Shown here in pieces: positions 1 through 11,022 of a stretch of DNA of 64,000 bases (positions are counted from its first letter, which is position 1; each line of letters begins with the position of its first letter). Origin of the DNA: Siphlonurus alternatus (lineage: Eukaryota > Arthropoda > Insecta > Ephemeroptera > Siphlonuridae); NCBI GenBank assembly GCA_949825025.1, contig OX463778.1, forward strand, positions 45,362,646 through 45,426,645, given 5' to 3'. A program made the translations under genes and the position numbers. The notes under the pieces were generated by a model. It did not search any database. It was not told where the DNA came from and was given only the letters and a program-made list of their open reading frames with translations.

Positions 1-490
1 TTTCGGGATTTATCGAAATTTTTCAGAGAAAAAATATCCCAGACTCACTTCTTCACTTGCAGTATGACGATGGTTTCACTCAATGTGTTCAGCACCGTTA
101 ATTGGCGTGATGGCACATGTTTGTCCGCTCAACGAGGCTATGTGTGTAGGTGCATGGCCTCTAACATCTGAGTTGTCACCAATTCCATGCAACGTCTGAT
201 CTCCGGCCACTTTCTGTTCGTCAATTGGTCTCAAATCTCTTCTTGTAAACCTTTTGCTTCAGAAAGAGATTTGAGACCATTGACGAGCTGAAAGTGATAG
301 ACGTTATGTGGAATTGATGGTCACACCTCAGTTGTTAATTAAAGTCACACATAGCCTCATTGTGCAGACTCCAACATGAGCCTTCACGCCATGTAATTAT
401 TATAACGGTGGACATCCATCATCATACTGCAAGTAAAGAGGCGAGTCTGATATTTTTTTTTTCTATGAAAAATTACGATAAATCCCGAAA
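1..490. repeat. Palindromic repeat element (MITE-like), cut by window edge
   Basis: The first bases (TTTCGGGATTTATCG) recur as their reverse complement at about 476-490. The inner arms also pair: the segment around 140-245 (GAGGCTATGTGTG, ATTGGTCTCAAATCTC) matches the reverse complement of 255-360. The unit is therefore a long imperfect inverted repeat with its centre near 250. The left end may lie outside the window. No coding potential is seen. It sits in the intron after KNTC1 coding exon 5. Confidence 0.7.
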
Positions 491-540
491 AAATTTAATT
501 CACAATTTCAAATCGATTATTAAGAAAGAAGGATATGGTG

Positions 541-1450
541 GGTAGCCGTTTACCCTCAAGGTTGCGTCGGGGAGAAAATCTAAAATTATTTCTGACTTCA
601 GTAGGGTCGATTACCCCTTGAAAATTAATTTCATACTTCTAGCATATTTTTTAAGGAAAATTGATTTTCGGGGTAGTTCTCCACCCTCAAGGTTGCGTCG
701 GGAAGAAAATTTAAAAATATTTCCGAGTTCAGGAGGGTCAATTACCTCTTGAAAATTAATTTCATAATTTTAGCACAATTTTTAAGGAAAGTGGATTTTA
801 GGGGTAGGTCTCCACCCTCAGGGGTGCGTTGGGGAGAAAATTTAAAATTATTTCCGAGATCAGGAGGGTCAATTACCTCTTGAAAATTAATTTCATAATT
901 TTAGCACAATTTTTAAGGAAATTGGATTTTAGGGGTAGGTTTCCACCCTCAGGTGTGCGTCAGGGAGAAAATATAATACTTTTTTCTAATTTAGGAAGGT
1001 CGATTACTTCTTGAAAATTAATTTCATAATTTTAGCACAATTTTTAAGGAAAGTGGATTTTAGGGGTAAGTCTCCACCCTCAGGGGTGCGTCGAGGAGAA
1101 AATTTAAAATAATTTCCGAGTTCAGGAGGGTCAATTACCTCTTGAAAATTAATTTCATAATTTTAGCACAATTTTTGAGGAAAGTGGATTTTAGGGGTAG
1201 GTTTCCACCCTCAGGGGTACGTCAGGGAGAAAATATAATATTTTTTTTCTAATTTAGGAAGGTCGATTACCCCTTGAAAATTAATTTCATAATTTTAGCA
1301 CAATTTTTAAGGAAAATGGGTTTTAGGGGTAGTTATCTAACACTCAAGGGTGCGTCGGGGAGAAAATCTAAAATTATTTCCTAGTTGAGGAGGGTTGATT
1401 ACCACTTGAAAATTAAGTTTTATAATTTTAGCTCGTTTATTAAAAAAAGT
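541..1450. repeat. Tandem array, ~131-bp unit, about seven copies
   Basis: A unit containing GGGGTAGGTCTCCACCCTCA and GAAAATTAATTTCATAATTT recurs with unit starts near 541, 670, 801, 932, 1063, 1194 and 1326, so spacing is 129-132 bp. Copies differ by point changes. A few in-frame stretches exist but nothing looks like protein. The array is minisatellite or satellite-like DNA in a KNTC1 intron. Bases 1451-2290 show a G-rich patch and low-complexity AT sequence but no exon I can support. Confidence 0.85.
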
Positions 1451-2290
1451 GGGAAATACTAGGTCTGAATAACGGGGGGTACGGCCGGGTAGCACTCCAG
1501 GGGTGGGTGGTAGGAGGTGGTGCCACGGGGGTGTGGTAATGAATCTGTATTAATTAAATATTTCGGAGGTGTCAATTAATTACCTATTTTATGAAATTTT
1601 CTCCATAAAATTCATATAAGTTTTCAAATTGTTTCATCTCGGTCATATTCATTGAAAAAACTTTTGGTATTTCCTATGGGGGGGAAAAAAAAACACCCCT
1701 GAAAAGGCTGAAAGGGGTGCGATTGGCTCCAATAATATTTTAAAGCCCCTGAATTTAATTTGACAGCCGGTGCGTCAAATTTTACGTTTGTATGTAAGCT
1801 TCTAATCGCACATTATCAAATTATTAACATGCTTTTCATACTCCATATTTCTTTCGAGCCGCATTACGTCCGCCATTTTGTGACGTCATCACTCTGCAGA
1901 CAGCGCCGCCATCGGTCATGTCGTTCGAGAATACACTGTGACTACATACTACATTATAACCAGGCGCAGATCCAGGAGGGTAGCTGGGTGGGGGAACGGG
2001 GGAGGGAGGGGCTGCAGCCCACTTGTAATTTTGGATTTAACATGGGTAATTCTTGATTTCAACATTGGCCTTATGGAGGCAGTCCCTCCCGAAATTTGAT
2101 TCTGGATCCTTGCCTGCATATAATATATTAGATATAGCTGAAAAAAAAAAAACATTGCTGACATTCATACATATAGAATGATATATATATATATATATTG
2201 ATAATGTCTATAGAAGACCATAATAAGTTGACTTTAGCAAATTATTCGCTACCTTGACGATATATTGCATTATTTACATTATAAATTTAC

Positions 2291-3878
2291 CTCATATTAT
2301 GAGAAGCCTGCAGTTTGGTAATATGGCATGAAGGGTCTGCTGTTAGTGGAACTTGCAGGACAACTTCAAAATTTGATGCTATATCATATGTGGTGAGATG
2401 ATCTCCACCAACCAAGAGCAGTGGCTTGTTATATTCTTGAGTATAAACCAAAGCTGCTGATCGGACCTGCTGGGTTATACAACACACCACAAATTAATTT
2501 TTCAAGTACAATATAGTTTAAAAACTGCAAAAAAATTGTTAATTGTATTCCTCATTAATTAAAAAATAATAAGGTACATGTGTAAATGAAGAACAAACCT
2601 TTGTTTGGCCCAGATTTGGAAACATCTTTATTTGTAATGATTCCATCTGCTGAGCACATTCATCATTTTTTTCTGTCCACAAGTCAAGATTGATGTCTTC
2701 AATACTAAAATAATTATAGGTGTACAAATACAACAATAAAAACTTTTTGTGCTGTATTAACAAGGGCATGGCAATCAAAAGTCAATCACTCGCACTAAAG
2801 GTTATTTATACATGTAGTTTTAAAGCATTTTCCACTTTTTATTGCCAACCTCATAATTATACTCTTATATTACGTACCTGTAGATAGTATTTGCAGTTGA
2901 TACAACTATTATATCAGTCATTTTATCAGCTTTGGAGTTAATCAAAATTTGAGCAAATGTTGTTTGATTATTCTGAATGTTTGAGTTGAGCGATCTAAAC
3001 AGAACAGAACATAATGTTATCAAATCATACTGAATATATAGCTTTCCTTATATCACATACTTTGAAAATATGACTTCATTTGTAGCAGTAAACACAACAT
3101 GAAGACTGCCATTCTGAACACATATTAACAAAAATTTGCCATCTTCAGTCAGAGAAAGACACTCCACGGTAGATCCAAAACAAAGTGAAGAGACTTCAGA
3201 TTTGGCTGTTGTATTAAACAAAAAGATGTTCTTGCCAACAGCCACACACAGTTTCTCAGCTGTGACTGATGACCTTAGCGATGGAAAGCCATCAACCTGT
3301 GACAAATTAAAAAATTATTGAAATGACAAGTTTTAAGAAGTGAGTACAGTAACTGATCTGCTTCCTGATGCTTATAATAATATATAATATATACATCATA
3401 TGCATATATATGGTCATGTGCTACAAAATATATTTTAATAGGTTTAAATACTACTAGTACTGTATAATATATAACATTGTTGTAGCGCCCTTTTGGCCAA
3501 TCTGCATTCGTAACAGATTCGTAATAATTCTGTAAAACAATTGTTTAGTACATGCAGAGCCCTCTTTTGAGTAATTTTAGTAGATCTATGTATTGCCGAC
3601 ATTATAATTTTATTTTATAGTTTAAACTTTAATTTTAGAAGAAAAAGAAAACAATTGAATTACTGAAATATTGTTAAATTATGAACTTTGTTAAGCAGAT
3701 TTTTTTAAAAATTAATTAAATGCATAAATACAAATTGTACCTGGCCACCAGCCTCAAATGTTGCGATAGTAACACATTCAAATGATCCATGTTCAGCTTC
3801 AACAGTGCGCCGAGCTCCAAAGTTAACTGTTTCATCGTCAGAATCAAACCCCGTCTTCACATTCTCCCATAAACTCAT
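2291..3878 (-). CDS. KNTC1: KNTC1 (ROD) N-terminal part, five coding exons, 5' end of gene
   Basis: Kinetochore-associated protein 1 is the large subunit of the ROD-ZW10-Zwilch complex, which loads Mad1/Mad2 and dynein on kinetochores. Coding exons by GT-AG and phase: 3878-3741, 3296-3061, 2994-2878, 2704-2599 and 2466-2291 (acceptor could be 3 nt earlier, at 2469), about 257 codons. The start ATGAGTTTATGGGAG gives MSLWENVKTGFDSDDE. The hallmark is residues ~88-110, with LTEDGKFLLICVQNGSLHVV, in the same position and form as the first beta-propeller strands of animal ROD. An in-frame TAA lies 4-6 nt upstream of the ATG, so the start is firm. An acceptor-like TTTTTTCAG ends 9 nt before the ATG. 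The remaining ~2000 codons expected for the family must lie left of coordinate 1, past an intron of at least 2.3 kb. Identity rests on pattern recognition over the N-terminus only. Confidence 0.85.
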
Positions 3879-4009
3879 GGTTTAGCCTGAAAAAAGAAGA
3901 AAATAAAATCATTGAAAAAATGTGGGTAATGTAAAACATAATGACCAAACTATGTTGTTGTTTTTATTACTTATTGCATAAATGAATAGAGGATACTTAA
4001 TTATTATTT

Positions 4010-4140
4010 ATTTATTAAACCCTAATTGGGTACTTTCAGTTACTAATTACTCACTAAGTTGAGACCCTGAACCTTCCCAAAACCTAACTTGAGCGTTTCG
4101 CGGGCTTTTTTGAAACTTGTGCAGCCCATGCAGCAATTTT
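4010..4140. repeat. Dispersed repeat copy 1 (partner at 32.6 kb)
   Basis: The stretch with CCTAACTTGAGCGTTTCGCG and the preceding AACCCTAATTGGGTACTTT recurs with few changes at about 32586-32680. The second copy continues into a segment shared with a third locus near 24.66-24.72 kb (GAAACCTCAGCCAGGATGG). Confidence 0.7.
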
Positions 4141-6019
4141 TTTTTTCTTTAAATGGTCACATATATAAATTAAACAACTGCTTTTTTTTCAGATTTTTCT
4201 GAGCATGGAAATTATTTTTAAAAAATGATTGGAAGTGCAGCCATACCCCCTGAAGGCGTTTGGTTCTTAAAGAAAAGGAACGCCTTCAGCTTCTATATTT
4301 TTGTTTTGCTTTATAAATAATGTCAAACTTGTAAGCGCACAAAAAAAAAAAAAAATAAATAAATAAAGTCCTTATATGGGATTCAGCAATTAATGTTTAT
4401 AAAGCTCGCCCAGCGAAATTGTTTCAATTATGTCAGGAGCATCCAGAACTTTTGCTTTACCTCCTTCAAATAAAGGGACATATATGGGATAATAAAATCA
4501 TGAATGCATAAAAAGTATATGTAAGATATGTTAATGCGAGACATGAGTAAATTTCCGTTTTCAGATCATCCCCCGAATTTAAAAAAATTAAATAAATATA
4601 GACAGCCGCAGGGCAACTACACAGCCAACATCGCACTGAGCATCGCTGAGCGGGTAGAGTGGGGAGTGAGTTCCATGGAAAGGAGGCAGCTATGTTGCCT
4701 TTCGTGATTGCTAACGTCAGCAATCCACATTTTAGTTACTCGCTGGGCGTTTACCCTGAGGCTCTCGCCACCGTGTGGCACGAATTCATACTAAGTTAAT
4801 GGGTAACGTTTAAATAAAAAATACTTATTTTTATGGTCCCCTGTCCCTTATTTAAAGGATAGGGTCTACAATGTCTACATGCCTACAGGAGGCAATATTC
4901 AGTATTTCAATTTCAATGTTTTTTTAATGATATAGTTTCCAGATTCGGAAAAATATGAAAAATTTCAGTTATAACACACTAACTATGGTACCTCAATGGT
5001 AAGTATCCATCAAAAAAATTATATAGTCGCCATGTTCGTTTGCTAATTTTGACTCCTGCTACAACCACCGCGCATCGGAGGGCAACCCTTATGCACACGT
5101 TTCTTCGGCTCGAAGTCGAAACACTACTACCGTGATATTCTTTAGATGCTCTTTAATTAAACTGACCCAAGGCAAATAATAAAAATTTTGTAGCAGCAAA
5201 CGTAAAAGGTTAGTGTCAATACGTAATTTTGAATTTGCAAACATAACTTATTTAGAGGGTTAACAATAAGCGATCGAAAAATTGCTCCGTATAGGATTTT
5301 ATGTGCGCCCAATCTTTTTTTGTAATTAAATGGGAGGACGAAGGATTGGTAATGTCATCATGGATGCTGACCATTTGATTTTATTATAATTACTTGAGTG
5401 TACTGTATTACATAATTTATTAATTGTTATATATATGCATATATACTGTATAGTAACATTAGTAGTAGAAATATTGAAATCGGTGGTCTGTTAAATAACT
5501 TTTCAGTGTCAAAATTTATTTCTTATATTATTATTATTATATACATATGAATATATATAACAATATTGGCGTCATAAAGTTAGTGCGAACCTAGTGGTAA
5601 AAACTGCTGGAACTATGTGCGTCTGGCGAGGATTGCTGTATATGATTAACATTGTAAAATCATGTAAATGCTCTGTCAGCAGCCACAGCATAATTTTACA
5701 GAAATGACAACACCATAATTAGTTGTCTAATACTTTTGGACAAATATAAAAAAAAATTTCAACTTCGTAAGTGATTTCTTTCCTAAAAATTTGATCATTT
5801 TTGTGATTCTCCCCATGCTATAGGTATTGCCGTATCCTCGATGCAAAGAGCAAAATTTTCAGACGTCAGCGCCATCTATTGGTCCTTTATGTCCTCTATA
5901 CATACAGGTGAATGCAATTTTAATGTAAAAGGAAAAGCAGACAGCTCATTATTGCATTCGAATTTTGGAAGGCAGATAGCTCATTATTCCGGACGAGGGA
6001 CAATATAATAATATATTGT

Positions 6020-6020
6020 G

Positions 6021-6052
<32 letters not shown>

Positions 6053-6093
6053 CGTGCGTGCGTGCGTGCGTGTGTGTGTGTGTGTGTGTGTGC
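6020..6093. repeat. Microsatellite, (TA)n then (TG)n/(CG TG)n
   Basis: Runs of TA are followed by TGTGTGTG, GCGTGCGTGCG and further TG repeats. Simple sequence repeat. Confidence 0.9.
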
Positions 6094-6969
6094 ATATTAT
6101 ATATATCTATCAATTTATAAGCTATATAGTCTTAATGACAAGCTTCAACTCGTAAATGCCGCAGCGCCGCATTCTGATATCGCTCCGCTGTAAGGTTTGT
6201 TAGGAGAAAAATCTTATTAATTTTTTCATTCAAATTCTATGCGCTGCACAAAATCTCGAATATTTTTTGTGTTGTGTAAAGTGATCTTTCCCGTGGCTCA
6301 TATGAATTAATTATTAAACTTGCCCTTCATAAGAACCATCGTAAAAAATTAGAAAAACCAGGTACCGCTAGGTTAAAGGATAGGAAGGTTTATAGAACAT
6401 GTCGTCGCGCGCAAGTTTTTTATTGGCTGAGAGAATTGTGTCGTCAGTGACGTCAGTGTTGAAGCTTCTCATTGCGTTGACGAATTTCGATAAACATAGC
6501 AGTACCGTCTTTCCACAAACATTGCTTTTACTGAAATTTACTAATTTTCATTAGCCAGCACATGTTAAAGTAGAGTGAGCGATTTCATTTTTTTGAATAT
6601 TTTATTTTCTAAAAATAGTTTAGTTTCTCTATTGAGAAATGAAAACCAAAAAATTCTATCTCAAATAGCTTCACCACAAAAAATTCCCAAAGTTGGTGAT
6701 TCGGAGGCCTTTAACATGCATCCCTTATGGAACAGAAAACAGCGTTTTACTCCAACTTCGTCTGAACTATGGTACCAATTAAAAAATATTTACGTAATCT
6801 TTGATGAATGGACAACATACATGAAATTTTTTTATTGCAGAAATGAATAGAGGGTACCAAATTATGCTACTCTGAATTCCTTCAGATTTTTTTGAGACCC
6901 AGAACTATTTTTAAATAATTATTGAAAGTGCGACCACGCCCCCTGGAGGCGTCAATAGGCGTCCAGTCT

Positions 6970-7243
6970 ATGATGGCGTTTGAATTCACGGGCAAACCCG
7001 GGCTGGCCTGGGATGAAGCGTTTTTTGTCGTCAAGTGGGGCCAGCCCGGCGGCCATTTTCCCTCCTCTCATGACATCACTTCCTGGCTGGCCCAGGCTGA
7101 CGCGGGCGGACTCTACAGTGCGACTGAGACCTAGCGGACAGACTGGGAACTAGCCCATGACGAAATTATGACGTCTCATACCACGTGACCAAGGTCACCG
7201 CCATTTTACCCAGCCCGGGCTGGCCCGTGAATTCAAACGCACT
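6970..7243. mobile_element. GC-rich inverted-repeat MITE nested in the foldback centre
   Basis: Ends are GCGTTTGAATTCACGGGC (6974 on) and GCCCGTGAATTCAAACGC (ends 7241), with GCCCGGGCTGGC just inside. Its GC content stands out sharply from the AT-rich host element. It contains GACGTC-type and CACGTG words. Probably a MITE that inserted in the palindrome's loop. Confidence 0.7.
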
Positions 7244-7769
7244 CTATATCCTTTTTATTAAGGCTGCAGGGGTGCCAACTGAAATCACAGGACTTTCAAT
7301 AATTATTTAAAAATAGTTCCGGGTCTCAAAAAAATATGAAAAAATTCAGAGTAGCATAATTTGGTACCCTCTATTCATTTCTGCAATAAAATTTTTTCAT
7401 GTATGTTGTCCATTCCTTAATGGATTTTCATATAATTTTTATTTTTTTTTACAGAGCCATTTTTCCTAAAAAAAATATTGAAATTTTTGCGGGTTAATTC
7501 CCATAAGGATTTTCAATATTTTATTCCGGAAAAACGGCCCCGTAAAAAAATTGTTTTATTTGAAAATCCATTAAAGAATTAATCATATATTACGAAGGTA
7601 TTTTTTTATTGGTACCATAGTTCAGACGAAGTTGGAGTAAAAAGCTGTTTTCTGTTCCATAAGGATGCATGTTAAAGGCCTCCGAAACACCAACTTTGTG
7701 AATTTTTTGTGGTGAAGCTATTAGAGATGGAATTTTTTGGTTTTCATTTCTCAATAGAAGGCGATCGAG

Positions 7770-8126
7770 TTAAGGGTAAGGTAACGCCACCGATGTTAAA
7801 AAAATCCCTCACACAAAAATTCTGAAAAAAAATTAAAATGTTCTCCTCTACACCCCCTATGAGTAGCTAAAATATCAGGTATACAAATACGATCTAGTTT
7901 TTGAGTAATGAATTTTTAAAGTTGACTAATTTAACATGGAAGATTCATTTCTCCATGTTAAAGTAGTCAACTTTAAAAATTTATAACTCAAAAACTAGAT
8001 CGTATTTGTTCACCTGATATTTTAGCTACTGATAGGGGGTGTAGAGGAGAACATTTTAAATTTTTTTCAGAATTTTTGTGTGAGGGATTTTTTTTTTTAA
8101 CATTGGTGGCGTTACCTTACCCTTAA
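7770..8126. mobile_element. TTAA-MITE family A, copy 1
   Basis: Begins TTAAGGGTAAGGTAACGCC and ends with the complement GGCGTTACCTTACCCTTAA. The arms are near-perfect inverted repeats of ~170 bp. The TTAA at each end is the presumed target duplication. Inserted in the right arm of the 6555-8195 foldback, so it is the younger insertion. Confidence 0.9.
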
Positions 8127-8708
8127 ACTATTTTTAGAAAATAAAATATTCAAAAAAATGAAATCGCTAACTCTACTGTACTTTAATGTGACACAACATT
8201 TTTTTTATTTTTACTCGGTTAAACTAAGATCTGTAATATGCATAATATTATGCATACTTGTAGACTGTATAATATAATATATGCATATAAATATGCATGT
8301 ACGTTCACTGCAACGCTGCAACCATTCCTTCAGCCTGTTTATACGTGTCTGTTGTCTATAATATGTATGTATATATTTATGCATATTTTATCCTTGCATG
8401 AACTTAATAAATCAATCAAAATACTAGTATTTGTGTTAAATACTTAAAATAATGCTTACTGGTCAAGAAAAACCACAAATTTGTCGGTTTAGTTTTAGTT
8501 AGTGTTTGACGTAAATCATCTTCTTGATATTCTTGATCAGCTGTACCCGCTGTACCAAAGAGAAGAGAGGAGTTGCAACTGAGCGTTCAAGGAGTGAACC
8601 TCGTACAAAATATCGTGTGACTCCGTGTTGAGTGTCTCACCCATCCTAGTAATTTCCTTTTCCCTTCTTTATTTTAACCTTCTCTATTTTCTACCCTTTC
8701 CCAGATTC

Positions 8709-9171
8709 TCAATAGGTGACTTGTCCTTACACTGATCCTCGCCATCTGTGAGTGGCGCTGCAACTTTTTGCAACTTGCAGTTCAAAGTCGACCAATCACT
8801 TGACAGCATGACGTCATGTCGTTCTAACCCATCAATGGCTGCTCTGTGGTCAACCAATCGCAGAATCGCTTGGCAGCATGGCGAGCCGCGGTGGCCCAAG
8901 GTAGTTGTCTTTATCTCGCTAGTATTTGAAATTGAGCAGTGCTAGGGTGAAAACAATTGCACTGAAGCAAACTAGAATAGTTATACCACGTTTTGGCAGT
9001 GAAAAATGTTAACTTTTTATTTTCTTTCGTACCTAACTCGCGGTTCACAAAACTTTTCCCCCATCTTCGCAATGTATTATTTCGTTTCTACATGCTTTGA
9101 CCGTACACGAAGTTGCAGCGCCACTCGCACAGATGGCGAGGATCAGTGTAAGGACAAGTCACCTATTCCAT
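8709..9171. mobile_element. MITE with ~55-bp terminal inverted repeats
   Basis: Left AATAGGTGACTTGTCC, then TACACTGATCCTCGCCATC. The right end is the complement (GATGGCGAGGATCAGTGTA, then GGACAAGTCACCTATT). The interior carries one CRE octamer TGACGTCA at 8809-8816. No transposase frame. Confidence 0.75.
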
Positions 9172-10299
9172 CATCAACATCATCCTCACCACATCCCACA
9201 TAGTCAAACTTGCCCAATTAACTAGCCCGTGCTCTTGTGTCCTTGGGAACAGACGCTTGAGCCTGTGTCAAAATTCCCAGCATTCCATCACCTTTCATGT
9301 TGGCACCTGCATCATCAGTTCATCACCTTACATTCCTTCACACCACGCCCCATAATCAACCTACTACACCTGTGTATTTACACGTACCATTGTTCATCCA
9401 TCCTTTCACCCTACCTTATAAAAAGGCACTAGTTGAACGGTACGTACCTACTTAGACCATATATATAATAATAGTTATTAACTTACTTGGACCGGGCCAA
9501 ATGGTTTTATTGTTAACCGACGGCCCTTAAAATTCAACTCAACTGAGCCAGAGAGAGGTCGGAGAGGTGGAGCGAGCGACCCGAGCGTTTATTCCAGACA
9601 TTCCAGGTTTATTCTCGCTGTATTCTCGATTCTCGCCAAGGCAAGGAGTTGCGCCAAGGCGCCAAAAAAAAAAAATCAAGATTGCGCTTTGCGACGCTCA
9701 ACCGGGCAACCGCGGCAACCGGTCGCCAGGGCTATGCTCCATTGGGATCAGAGCATCAGAGAGATGATTGGGATGGGAGCAAGGATTTTGTATGTACCAT
9801 GGAGGAAATAGTCTATAATTTATCCATGGTATGTACATACAAAATCCTTGGATGGGAGTATATACGCAGTTCGAGAAAAGTGGACCTTTTAGGCCACGCG
9901 CCCCTGTAACCTTATGGGAAATCCACCAACTTTGGTGCCAATTTCCAGCGCTCCTGAGGAATTATATGGTGGAAGATGAGACTGTCTGGAGGTAAATTAT
10001 GCTAAAAATTACGATTTTTGAATCGTTGAAGTCGACCACTTAAAAAAATAACACCTACTTTTGGCTTTTGGGGGTTGGAACTTCCTATCTTTTGGACTGT
10101 ACGTGACACGACGACGTCACGTACAGTCAAATTCCAATATTAATTGATGAAAGCTGTGGGGAAAAATGATTAGCACACGTGAAAATTTTCACGTGTGCCA
10201 ATCATTTTTATTAATGAATACAAAAAAGTATCACATGAAAGAGAAAGTTTTAACTTCAATTTATATAGAGCAATTAAACTTTATGCTTCTGTAATATTT
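9172..10299. other. Intergenic stretch, no gene recognised
   Basis: A hairpin lies at 9781-9850, with AAGGATTTTGTATGTACCAT against its complement ending in AAATCCTTG. Two short perfect inverted repeats occur near 10098-10128 (GACTGTACGTGAC) and 10174-10198 (CACACGTGAAAA). No exon is supported. Confidence 0.5.
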
Positions 10300-11022
10300 T
10301 ACCCAGCAAACCATGCCTTGCTGGCCTACAGCTGGCCAGCTGCTGGTCTGCTGCTGGTACTGCTGGCAGATGGCTTGCCAGCAGAGGCCAGCAGTCGGCC
10401 ATCTGACGGAGTGACAGCATGCGGCTTGCCTTCAGAGGCCCATATGCTGGCCAGCACTGGTATGCCATCCATAAATTTTGATTTTGAAATTTTTTCGGGA
10501 CAAATAATTTTTATTTTTGAAACATGTATTTCTAACATCCCTCAAGTTAAATTCGTAAGAAAATATTAAAAATTTTAAAAAAATTATACTTTTATGCTAC
10601 TTTTCTTACAGTTTGTGTTGAAATCTTCATATCCGTATAAGTTCAAATATTTTGAATAATAAGTAAGCACTAACATCTAATATTTACTAACAATCACCCA
10701 AGTGTAGGGGATAGGACACCTGCCTACGGTGCCAATGGTCCTGAGTTCGATTCCTGGTGGTGACAATTTTTTTATTCAATTTGATAATTTTTCCTTATTT
10801 TGCTTATATTAATTAAGCATAAAAAAAATTTTCAGGTGATAATGAATGATTTTAATTTAATTGCAAATTAAATTAAATTTTGTGATGGCATGCCAGCGCT
10901 GGGTCCAGCATCTGGCCGGTATACAAGAAAAGCGCAGAACCAGCATGGCTTGCCAGCGCATGCCAGCAGTGGCAAGCCGGTCTGTGGCCAGCTGTAGGCC
11001 AGCAGGTTTTGGTTTGCTGGGT
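10300..11022. mobile_element. Inverted-repeat element with iterated CTGGCCAGC-type words
   Basis: Left ACCCAGCAAACCATGCC and right GGTTTTGGTTTGCTGGGT are inverted repeats, followed inside by TGCTGGCCTACAGCTGGCC and its complement. The outer ~150 bp on each side is packed with variants of TGGCCAGC and TGCCAGC, much richer in GC than the surroundings. I could not define an exact target duplication. The internal spacer holds a tRNA-like segment. Open frames here simply read the iterated word. Confidence 0.65.
10690..10765 (+). other. tRNA-like (SINE head or tRNA-derived) segment
   Basis: The segment GTGTAGGGGATAGGACACC followed ~45 nt later by GAGTTCGATTCCTGG looks like A- and B-box Pol III promoter elements. 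It sits within the spacer of the 10300-11022 element. It does not fold as an obvious intact tRNA by eye, so I call it tRNA-derived. Confidence 0.45.

Larger units (their letters stand above)
3887..6554. other. Gene-free intergenic stretch upstream of KNTC1
   Basis: I find no exon with family resemblance. It contains a copy of a dispersed repeat at ~4016-4135, a hairpin at 4251-4290 that looks like a decayed core of the palindromic family seen at 6555-8195, and a GT/GC microsatellite near 6020-6093. The KNTC1 promoter should lie here if the gene uses a conventional 5' UTR intron. Confidence 0.6.
6555..8195. mobile_element. 1.6-kb foldback element (family D) with two nested elements
   Basis: The left end (TTAAAGTAGAGTGAGCGATTTC) is answered by its complement at the right end (GAAATCGCTAACTCTACTGTA). 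The arms match over several hundred bases: left 6575-6960 pairs with right 7290-7770 plus 8127-8195. The core word, TTATTGCAGAAATGAATAGAGGG, with the TTTTTGAGACCCGGAACTATT block, is the signature of a family found four more times (41.0, 48.8, 57.0 and, diverged, 45.2 kb). A GC-rich element occupies the centre (6970-7243) and a TTAA MITE interrupts the right arm (7770-8126). The small open frames on it are not conserved coding sequence. Confidence 0.8.

Noticed and set aside
4466..4723. 85-codon minus-strand frame as a possible lost ZFC3H1 or KNTC1 exon
   Set aside because: No resemblance to HAT/TPR or propeller sequence and no suitable splice sites in phase.
8684..8945. Overlapping frames on both strands that could be a small gene
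   Set aside because: They fall within the inverted-repeat MITE at 8709-9171 and mirror each other.
10195..10569. 124-codon plus-strand frame with Ala/Leu/Pro-rich sequence
   Set aside because: It reads the iterated TGGCCAGC words of the 10300-11022 repeat; overlapping minus-strand frames arise from the same repeat.
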